Below, piece by piece: positions 35,567 through 43,187 of a stretch of 64,000 nucleotides of DNA. The stretch spans positions 1 to 64,000 of the forward strand of contig DAOSDL010000016.1 of assembly GCA_035362335.1 (NCBI GenBank), given 5' to 3'. The first letter of the stretch is position 1. Every line of letters begins with the position of its first letter. This DNA is from JAOSJT01 sp035362335. GTDB taxonomy: Bacteria; Bacteroidota; Ignavibacteria; SZUA-365. A program made the position numbers and the translations under genes. Below the pieces are notes generated by a model, which was not told the origin of the DNA, ran no database searches, and saw only the letters and a program-made list of their open reading frames with translations.

Positions 35567-37011
35567 TGCGCGGCAGGGCGACATATCGTCTCGTCGTGAT
35601 GGCACTGTTCCTGACAGTGATGATGGTTCTGGCCGCTGGCAGCGTGCGGGCGCAGATCGCGGATACGTCGGATGCGTTTTTCTCCATCGTAATACCCGAG
35701 GCCGCGGCGCGCGATGTGGATATGGGCACAGTGCTGCTCGGCGCTACGCGCGATACACTCGTACGTCCATTTTTCCGAAACATCGGTGTGGTACCGATAC
35801 GTATCGATTCGCTGTATTTCGAGGGCGGGGCTGCAGGCGATTTCGCGCTCATCGCCGGACGACCGCCGATGCGGCTTGCCACTGCGGCGGAGGCGGCCGC
35901 GGGATTTTCCTTCGCACCAACAGCAGTGGGCACGCGGCAAGCCGTCGTCGTGGTGATTACACAGGACGATACACTCCGATACACGATACGCGGAGAGGGT
36001 GTGCGTCCGTCCGTGGAGGTGGTGGCGGGAATGGTGGACTTCGGTGCGCACCCCGTGGGTTCGCAACGCGACAGCACCGTCGAGGTGATGTTGCGCAATC
36101 TCTCCGCGGGTCCGCTGCGCCTGTCTTCGGTGACGCAGACGGGACCCGATACCGCGCAATTCGCGCTGCTGGATGGCGCGCAGGCGATCACGCTCGCGCC
36201 CTTCGCGACGCATGCCATGCGCCTGCGCTTCGCTCCACGACGGGCGGGACGCACAAGTGGCAGCGTGACTTTCGAGGTGGATGGTGTGGCCGACCGACCG
36301 GTGGCGCTGTTGTTCGGCGAGGGCATCGGCGTGCAGGCCGATGTGCTGCTCGCCACCGACACACTGTCCGCGCGCACCGGTGAAATCGTGGTGGTGCCAA
36401 TACGATTGCTCGAGGAGCGGCAATTGTTGCTGAGCGGTGCGCGGGCGTTGCGCACGGAATTGCGCTTCGACGCTTCGCTGCTCGTGCCTGTGGGAGCAAC
36501 ACCCAAGGGAAGTGTGCGCGATGGCATACGCGTCATCGCGCTGGAGAATTTGCCCACCTTGCCTGGACCAGGTGGAGTGATCGCGGAGTATCAGTTTGTC
36601 GCCACGCTTGGCGACAGCGAGCACACAGTGTTGGAATTGGTGAATTCCGCCGCCATCGGCGCTGATGTGACGGTGCGCGAACAGCCCGGCGCCTTCACGC
36701 TGCTTGATCTTTGCGAGGAGGGTGGACGGCGCTTGTTCGATGGGAGCGGACGGCTCGCGCTGCACCCCAATCATCCCAATCCCTTCAACGGCGAAACGCG
36801 GCTTCCCTTCGAACTTCCCACCGCGGGTCCGGTCCGTATTGCGCTATTGGATCTTGCGGGCAGAGAAGCGCTGTTATGTTTCGACGGACAGCTCGCCGCA
36901 GGTGCGCACAGTGTGCTGCTCGATGTACACACGCTCCCGAGCGGCTTCTATATCGTGCGCCTCGAAAGCGCCGGGCGGAGTGTGCAGCGGGTGCTGCACG
37001 TGTTACGGTGA
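35566..37011 (+). CDS. Anchor-D surface protein with cohesin-like module and T9SS tail
   Basis: A 481-aa secreted protein. A signal peptide covers about 1-31 ('VVMALFLTVMMVLAAGSVRAQ'). Two choice-of-anchor-D-like beta-sandwich repeats span about 33-255 ('VDMGTVLLGATRDTLVRPFF', 'GMVDFGAHPVGSQRDSTVEV'). A cohesin-like domain lies at about 261-385 ('EIVVVPIRLLEE' ... 'IAEYQFVATLGD'), ending in 'LCEEGGRRLFDGSGRL'. The T9SS tail begins at 'NHPNPFNGETRLPF' (about 403). The end 'CEEGG.RLFD' block recurs in the two large proteins downstream. The start at 35566 directly overlaps the stop of the FGE-type gene. Confidence 0.82.
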   Translation: MRGRATYRLVVMALFLTVMMVLAAGSVRAQIADTSDAFFSIVIPEAAARDVDMGTVLLGATRDTLVRPFFRNIGVVPIRIDSLYFEGGAAGDFALIAGRPPMRLATAAEAAAGFSFAPTAVGTRQAVVVVITQDDTLRYTIRGEGVRPSVEVVAGMVDFGAHPVGSQRDSTVEVMLRNLSAGPLRLSSVTQTGPDTAQFALLDGAQAITLAPFATHAMRLRFAPRRAGRTSGSVTFEVDGVADRPVALLFGEGIGVQADVLLATDTLSARTGEIVVVPIRLLEERQLLLSGARALRTELRFDASLLVPVGATPKGSVRDGIRVIALENLPTLPGPGGVIAEYQFVATLGDSEHTVLELVNSAAIGADVTVREQPGAFTLLDLCEEGGRRLFDGSGRLALHPNHPNPFNGETRLPFELPTAGPVRIALLDLAGREALLCFDGQLAAGAHSVLLDVHTLPSGFYIVRLESAGRSVQRVLHVLR

Positions 37012-37368
37012 AGAGAGAATTGTTGGAGATGAGTTGACTCAGGGGGAAAACCACAGTCTTTCATGTTCCTTACACCCGCGAGAATGAAAATGGTGCGAGT
37101 GCCTTGATAACTGTCGGAGCGGATCAACAGAGTTTCAAAACCACAGATTGCACGGATTACACACAGATTAGCACAGATACATCGTACATGACCACGAGAA
37201 GCTGCTGGGATCTGCGCACGCTGTGGTTTCCAACGTTGTACGTTCCGCATCGGACCATCCTGTCTGTGAAAGGTGAGGAAATGGGAAAAAGGAAATAAAA
37301 CTCCGGGAAAACGCTACTCTCACCATTTGTCACTTTCTCCTTTCCACTTTTCGCTCGAGCAAACACGC
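37012..37368. other. Intergenic stretch with CACAGATT-type repeats
   Basis: A 357-bp, relatively AT-rich stretch. At about 37139-37183 it carries imperfect copies of CACAGATT, CACGGATT, CACAGATTAG and CACAGATAC in a row, a motif also seen in smaller form at 20166-20213 and 27108-27150. No open frame here has a credible start or domain. Confidence 0.5.
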
Positions 37369-37392
37369 ATCCAGTACGTACTGGATTTTTTT
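37369..37392 (+). terminator. Intrinsic terminator after surface-protein operon
   Basis: ATCCAGTACGTACTGGAT is an 18-bp perfect palindrome that can fold as a 7-bp hairpin with ACGT loop, followed by seven T residues. It lies 357 bp after the last gene of the 27.2-37.0 kb block and just before the upstream region of the next gene. Confidence 0.8.
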
Positions 37393-37440
37393 ATGCCTCC
37401 GTGGCCCGTAGTGCGTAACAAATCGGCGACTGCTTTGTTA

Positions 37441-37495
37441 TTGATTCATGGGCGTCGGGAAGTTCGCCGCTTCGACCCCATCCATCGTTACACAT
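37441..37495 (+). promoter_or_regulatory. Upstream element shared with 48333-48376
   Basis: TTGATTCAT at 37441-37449 and a 25-nt block TTCGACCCCATCCATCGTTA then CACAT at 37471-37495. The same two blocks (9/9 and 21/25 identical) occur upstream of the SH3-domain gene at 48436. Here they are 30 nt apart (start to start) against 19 nt there, an 11-nt difference, near one helix turn. The 25-nt block ends 22 nt before the ATG of the 1884-aa protein. Likely a promoter or 5' untranslated control element; the exact role is unknown. Confidence 0.55.
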
Positions 37496-37517
37496 ACCGC
37501 TACTCCCCGAGGTCGCC

Positions 37518-40500
37518 ATGCCTGTTGTGACCGTTGTGCAGCGCCGTACCCTCACGGCAATGTTCCTGCTCCTGCTGTATCCTATCCTGCTGTCCGCGCA
37601 GTTGCGACAGGTGTGGACGACAGATGCCGATTTCGATCGCGGCGCCATGCGCGCGGTGAATCATGACGAGGTGCACGATCAACTGCAACTCGATCGGCGC
37701 ATGCAGCTTCTGCCTTTCGTGAATGTGGCGGCCTCCGCGCGCGGCACAGTGATACGCATTGATGCGAACACCGGCGCCATCATCGGCGAATATCGTACTG
37801 CTCCGCAGGGAAACGAACGCAATCCCTCGCGCACCACCGTGGATCGTCACGGCAACGTGTGGGTGGCGAATCGCGACGAACCCCTGTCCGGTGTGGGCTT
37901 CGAGGGCTCCGTCGTGAAAATCGGCATCGTGCTCGGTGGAACGCGCTGCGACAAGAATGGCAAACCCTCACCCGGCGGCCGCTATCTCAAACCGCCCTTC
38001 CTCTACAGCACCGCAGTGGATCGTGACGGCGACGGATTGATTCGCACTTCGATGGGTTTGGGTGACATTCTGGATTGGGGAGCGGGGAACAGTGTGCTTA
38101 CAGCCGATGACGAATGTATTCTCATTTATAAGCGTCTCCCCGCGCATAATTGCCGGCACGTGTCGGTGGATGCGGCAAATGACGTGTGGGTGGGCGGTTT
38201 CTCGCGCAATAGCCGGAATGCATCGACCATGATGAAGCTTCAGGGCACCACCGGCGAAATGCTCATGCTTCTGGAGGACCTTTCCTGCGGTGGATACGGC
38301 GGATTGGTGAGTTCGTCAGGCACGATTTACTCGGCATCGCTCAACGGAGGCGAGGGTCCGCTACTGGCACTGTCGCCCGGCGGGGGAGCCCACTGCATCA
38401 CGGATGTGCAGGGCTACGGAGTGGCGGAGGATACACTGGGCTATATCTGGGCATCGGACCACAAGAACGCACGCCTGTACAAACTCGACGCTGGCGGAGC
38501 GGTGATGCCGGGTTTCCCCGTCAACCTTCTGGGGAAAATGCCTCGCGGTGTGGCGGTAACCAGAGCCGACAATCATGTGTGGGTTGTGTGCTCGGGCGAC
38601 AATTCACTGGAGCGCCGCGCACCCGATGGAAGTCTGATCAAACGCTTCGATCTCGGTGCGGCCCCTACGCAGGGATTGGTGCCCACCGGCGTCGCGGTGG
38701 ATATCAATGGCAAGGTCTGGGTCACCAATTCCATGAGCGACAATGTGTTCCGCATCGATCCGCGACGCGGCGGGGGAGGAGACATCGACATGGTGGTGGC
38801 TCTGGGGCCCGGCGCCATGCCGTACAATTACAGCGACATGACCGGCGCCGCCTTTGGCGTCAATGTGCCCGCCTATGGTTCATGGACGGTGGTGCATGAC
38901 GGCACCGTGCCGCAGGCCGTGTGGGAGCGTGTACACTGGAACGAGCGGCTGGGTGGGGATGCGCGCATCGTGGTGCGCGCCCGGGCGGCGGATGAGGAAG
39001 CCGCGCTCCGGGAAAAATCCTTTATCGAAGTGGACAATGGCATGCCCCTGTGCGATGCATCGCTGCGGGGACGCTACATCGAGCTTTTCGTGGAATTCCA
39101 TCGCGGTAGTTCCATGCAGAACAATCCCATACTGCTGGATATCGCCGTGGAAGGTGTGCGACCACCGCGCTTGATCGCGCCGGCGCGTGAGCTGTGCGAA
39201 GGAGATTCGTTGCTGCTGCAAGGTCCCGGTGATGGACAGGACGTGTTCTGGAGCACGGGCGAACGCACACCCACCATCGTGGTGTGGCGCGGTGGAGCCT
39301 ACTGGTACAGCGTGCGTACGCCAGCGGGCTGCACGCTATCCTCGGATACGGTGCAGCTCGCTATGTTTCCCGCGCCGCTCCCGCAGGTGGCGCTCAGCGC
39401 GCCGGTGCTCTGTCCGGGCAAGGAGGTGCTGCTTACCGCGACGGCGGGATACCGACGCTACCGTTGGCTGCCCGGAACCGTGGCGGACACAACGCGGACG
39501 CTGCGGGTTGTCGCTCCGGGCACGTATCGTGTCATCGTCGAAAATGACAACGGTTGCGCCGGCGCCTCCGCGGAAATCGTCATCGACGCGCCGCCAGCGC
39601 CCCGCGTCACGGTCGAGGCCGTCGGAGGAAGCACCATCTGTGCAGGTAGCAGTGTGACCTTGCGCGCGACGCCGGGCTTCGCCCGCTATGCGTGGAGTAC
39701 GGGATACGTGGGTCCGGATAACAGCATCACCGTGCGCGCGCCCGGTGTGTACAGCGTTTCGGTGCGCGATGTGTGGGATTGCGAAGGCGCTGCGGATTCG
39801 GTGACCATTGTCGTGCGGCCGGAACCGCAGGTGGAGTTGCGTGCGGTGGGCGACACCATGCTGTGCCCGGGGGGAAGCGTGGACATCGCCGCGACGCCGG
39901 GTTTCAGCGAATACCGCTGGAGTAATGGCGTCCGCGGGGTGAGTAATCGCTTGACCGTGACACTGCCCGGCGAGTACTGGGTGGAGGTGATGGACGCCAA
40001 TGGCTGTGTGGGACGATCGAATCCAGTGCGCATCGGTAGGCATGCACCACGAAATCTGCGCCTCATTCTTCCAGCGAACACCGCGTTGTGCGATGACGAT
40101 TCCCTGTGGCTGGGTGCCACCGCCGGTTTCCGCGAGTACCGCTGGAGCGATGGATTGGCTACATCCGCGCCGGGGCGTTTCGTGCGGGGCGGCGGCCTGT
40201 GGTACGTGCAGGGTGTGGACAGCAACGGATGCGTTACAGCCTCGGATACCGTTATCATCGGCGTGTTGCCGCGTCCCCTGCTGCGCATCGCTGTGGATGG
40301 GGATACGCTGCTCTGCACGGGCGATTCGGTGACGCTGCGTGCCTCGGATGGCTTTGCGGAGTATCTGTGGAGCAACGGTGCCACGGGACAGGAATTGCGC
40401 GTCGCTGCTGGTGGGGTCTATCATGTCGTGGGACGCACCGCACTCGGCTGTGTCGCGTATTCGGATACCGTGGTCCTGCATGTTGTCGACGAAGAGCCCA

Positions 40501-43172
40501 TCACCCTGAGGCTCAATGGTTCGGCGGAACTGTGTCCCGGTGAGACGGTGGAGATCCTTGCACCCGAAGGCTATATCCGCTATGAATGGAGCACCGGTGT
40601 TGTCGGTTCATCACGGGCAATTGTTGTCGGCGAAGCGGGCCGCTACTGGGTACGCGCAATGACAGCGCATGGCTGCGTGAGCATGTCCGACACTGTGGAA
40701 GTTCGGGTCGCGCCTGCGGTTGCGGTGCGTTTGACCCTGACGGGAAGCTCTCCGCTATGTCCGCACGATAGCGTGGCCCTCGTTGCCACGCCGGGCTTCG
40801 CGGAGTATCGTTGGAGCAATGGTATCGTTACTTCCGCCAATATCCTTGTCGTGCGCGACGCAGGCAGCTATTGGGTGGATGTGCGTACGTCCGCCGGCTG
40901 TACTGGCAGATCGGATACGGTGATGATACAGCGTCGGCCCGATCGTCTGCTCCGGCTGCGCGCCGATGGGGGAACGGTGCTGTGCAATGGCGGCACGACG
41001 CAGCTTATCGCAACCGAAGGGTTCCTATCCTATCGCTGGAGTACAGGGGATTCAGGGAATGCGCATGCATTGATGGTGAGCGCAGCAGGCCGCTATCACG
41101 TTGAAGCGGTGGATGAATTCGGTTGCGTCCACCGCTCGGATACCGTGGAAATAATGGAGAGCGGCGAACTGCATCCGGTAATCGCACTCTCAAGTCCGCG
41201 TCTCTGTCCCGGGGCGAGTGTCACGCTGGATGCCGGTGCCGGTTTCGCGCAGCACCTGTGGTCCACGGGCGATACGACGCGCAGTATTGTGGTGACGACT
41301 CCGGGACGCTACACGTTGCACGTGCGCAGTTTCCAGGGCTGCGAAGGCGACACCGCGATAGTGCTGCGCTACGCCGACGCGCCAGTGATTCTGGCCGCAA
41401 CCGACACGTTGTGCGAGGGCGAAACTGCCGTGCTGCGCGTGCAGGGTGATTTCACCGAACTGCATTGGAGCAACGGTGACAGTGGCACGGAAATCCAGGT
41501 CCAACAGCCCGGCCTCTATCATGTGCTTGCTCGCACGGCGGAGGGATGCCAGCTCGCCGACAGTATCCGCATTGTGGAATGGTTCGCGCCTCCGGTAGCC
41601 ATCATTGGCGAACGAGCAGTGTGTCCCGGCCAGATCGAGACCTACACGATTCCTGTGATACCCGGCTTTGAAGTGCGGTGGAGCATTCCCGGCGCGGTCG
41701 TTATCGACAGCAGTGATGAATGGAGTCGCAGCGTGCACTGGATCGTCGAGGGCGTACACCGCATCGAAGCGCAGGTACGCGACAGCCGGCGAGGCTGCGC
41801 GGTGACGGCGACGTTGTCCGTGCAATGCGGGGTGACGCCCATGCCCGTGGTGCTCGGTGAACGCGTGCTCTGCGATGGCGCGGTGGGAACGCTGCGCGTG
41901 CGGGACTGGCTCGGCACGCTCACCTGGATACTTCCTGATGGTCGACGTATACGCGACGCGGGTGAACTCAGCATCGACATGGCGGGTGACTACTGGCTGC
42001 GCATTGATTTCCGTGCGGGATGTACCGACTCGATGCTGATACACATCGCCGCGGCGCCTCGACCCGTGGTGGCGATCGACGGAGCGACGGATTTCTGTGA
42101 CGGCACGTGGACCATGCTGCGCGCGCAGGGTATGCATGTGCGCGCGCAATGGCACAGTCCCGATGGCGTGTACGAGGGCGACACACTGCGCACCGCAGTC
42201 CCGGGTTGGCATGTGTTGCATGTGTGGAATGAAGCCGGGTGCGCGGCGCGCGATTCCGTATTCCTGCGCAAGCTCGCACTTCCACTTGTCACTGTGGATG
42301 GCTTGCGCGAGCTGTCTGTGGGCGACAGCCTTCTTGTCACCGCAGCGGGGAATTTCCAGCACTGCGCGTGGCGAGCCGCGGATGGGACGCTGCTTGGCCG
42401 CGAACGAAGCGTCATGCTGCATGACACCGGGCGGTACACCATTGAAGCGATGACGCTCGAAGGATGCGTAACGGTAGTGGAATTCCGCGTCCCGCCGCGC
42501 AAGGGCGCGTTGACCGTGGTGGCCGTACCCGATATGCGCGTCGATCCCGGACAGCATATCCGCGTACCGATACTGCTGCGGGGACGCAGCGGGGTGCCTG
42601 CGGGAAATGTGATAGAAGGTGCGATGAAGCTTCGCTTCAAGAGCGCGGTGCTGGTACCCGTGTCGCCGACCCCGCCGGGCGAAATCGATGGCGACGAGCG
42701 CGTGATTTTTCTTCGGGGTCGAATGTCTGATGAATCGGACACGGTCGCAATACTGGATCTTGTCGCCACGCTTGGAGCGGTACGAAGCACGCCGCTGCAT
42801 ATCGAGGAATTCGCGTGGGACGATGCCGCGATCGGGGTACAGGTGGTGGATGGTTCTGTCACTCTCAACGTCTGCGAAGAGGGTGGAGAGCGCTTGTTCG
42901 ATGCGGTACGCCGCTTGCGCTTGCTGCCGAATCATCCGAATCCCTTTGGCTCCGGCACGGTGTTCGAATTCGAACTTTTCGAGCGTTGCCGGGCGCGCCT
43001 CGAGGTGTTGGATGGTGGCGGCCGCCTGGTGGCAGTCGCCTTCGACGCGGATGCCGACCCTGGACATTATTCCGTACCTTTCCGTGGCAACGACTTACCG
43101 AGTGCGGTGTATGTCCTTCGTTTATCCAGTGGCGAGTCCGTGCTCCAGCGCCTGATTCATTTGACGAAGTAA
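37518..43172 (+). CDS. Giant secreted protein: beta-propeller, 15 Ig-like repeats, T9SS tail
   Basis: An 1884-aa secreted protein. A signal peptide covers about residues 1-28. Residues about 29-520 resemble an NHL/Vgb-type beta-propeller ('TTVDRHGNVWVANR', 'GVAVDINGKVWVTN', 'DTLGYIWASD'). About 15 Ig/PKD-like repeats of about 75-80 aa follow (about 555-1660), each with a 'LC.G.SV.L.A..GF..Y.WS.G ... G.Y.V.V.....GC' pattern, so two Cys per unit. The last four are degenerate. A cohesin-like domain spans about 1662-1785 and ends in 'VCEEGGERLFD'. The T9SS tail begins 'LLPNHPNPFGSGTVFEFE'. A shorter paralogue starts 15 nt downstream. Probable role: long surface fibre or adhesin. Confidence 0.8.
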   Translation: MPVVTVVQRRTLTAMFLLLLYPILLSAQLRQVWTTDADFDRGAMRAVNHDEVHDQLQLDRRMQLLPFVNVAASARGTVIRIDANTGAIIGEYRTAPQGNERNPSRTTVDRHGNVWVANRDEPLSGVGFEGSVVKIGIVLGGTRCDKNGKPSPGGRYLKPPFLYSTAVDRDGDGLIRTSMGLGDILDWGAGNSVLTADDECILIYKRLPAHNCRHVSVDAANDVWVGGFSRNSRNASTMMKLQGTTGEMLMLLEDLSCGGYGGLVSSSGTIYSASLNGGEGPLLALSPGGGAHCITDVQGYGVAEDTLGYIWASDHKNARLYKLDAGGAVMPGFPVNLLGKMPRGVAVTRADNHVWVVCSGDNSLERRAPDGSLIKRFDLGAAPTQGLVPTGVAVDINGKVWVTNSMSDNVFRIDPRRGGGGDIDMVVALGPGAMPYNYSDMTGAAFGVNVPAYGSWTVVHDGTVPQAVWERVHWNERLGGDARIVVRARAADEEAALREKSFIEVDNGMPLCDASLRGRYIELFVEFHRGSSMQNNPILLDIAVEGVRPPRLIAPARELCEGDSLLLQGPGDGQDVFWSTGERTPTIVVWRGGAYWYSVRTPAGCTLSSDTVQLAMFPAPLPQVALSAPVLCPGKEVLLTATAGYRRYRWLPGTVADTTRTLRVVAPGTYRVIVENDNGCAGASAEIVIDAPPAPRVTVEAVGGSTICAGSSVTLRATPGFARYAWSTGYVGPDNSITVRAPGVYSVSVRDVWDCEGAADSVTIVVRPEPQVELRAVGDTMLCPGGSVDIAATPGFSEYRWSNGVRGVSNRLTVTLPGEYWVEVMDANGCVGRSNPVRIGRHAPRNLRLILPANTALCDDDSLWLGATAGFREYRWSDGLATSAPGRFVRGGGLWYVQGVDSNGCVTASDTVIIGVLPRPLLRIAVDGDTLLCTGDSVTLRASDGFAEYLWSNGATGQELRVAAGGVYHVVGRTALGCVAYSDTVVLHVVDEEPITLRLNGSAELCPGETVEILAPEGYIRYEWSTGVVGSSRAIVVGEAGRYWVRAMTAHGCVSMSDTVEVRVAPAVAVRLTLTGSSPLCPHDSVALVATPGFAEYRWSNGIVTSANILVVRDAGSYWVDVRTSAGCTGRSDTVMIQRRPDRLLRLRADGGTVLCNGGTTQLIATEGFLSYRWSTGDSGNAHALMVSAAGRYHVEAVDEFGCVHRSDTVEIMESGELHPVIALSSPRLCPGASVTLDAGAGFAQHLWSTGDTTRSIVVTTPGRYTLHVRSFQGCEGDTAIVLRYADAPVILAATDTLCEGETAVLRVQGDFTELHWSNGDSGTEIQVQQPGLYHVLARTAEGCQLADSIRIVEWFAPPVAIIGERAVCPGQIETYTIPVIPGFEVRWSIPGAVVIDSSDEWSRSVHWIVEGVHRIEAQVRDSRRGCAVTATLSVQCGVTPMPVVLGERVLCDGAVGTLRVRDWLGTLTWILPDGRRIRDAGELSIDMAGDYWLRIDFRAGCTDSMLIHIAAAPRPVVAIDGATDFCDGTWTMLRAQGMHVRAQWHSPDGVYEGDTLRTAVPGWHVLHVWNEAGCAARDSVFLRKLALPLVTVDGLRELSVGDSLLVTAAGNFQHCAWRAADGTLLGRERSVMLHDTGRYTIEAMTLEGCVTVVEFRVPPRKGALTVVAVPDMRVDPGQHIRVPILLRGRSGVPAGNVIEGAMKLRFKSAVLVPVSPTPPGEIDGDERVIFLRGRMSDESDTVAILDLVATLGAVRSTPLHIEEFAWDDAAIGVQVVDGSVTLNVCEEGGERLFDAVRRLRLLPNHPNPFGSGTVFEFELFERCRARLEVLDGGGRLVAVAFDADADPGHYSVPFRGNDLPSAVYVLRLSSGESVLQRLIHLTK

Positions 43173-43187
43173 TCGCGGAGAAGCAGC

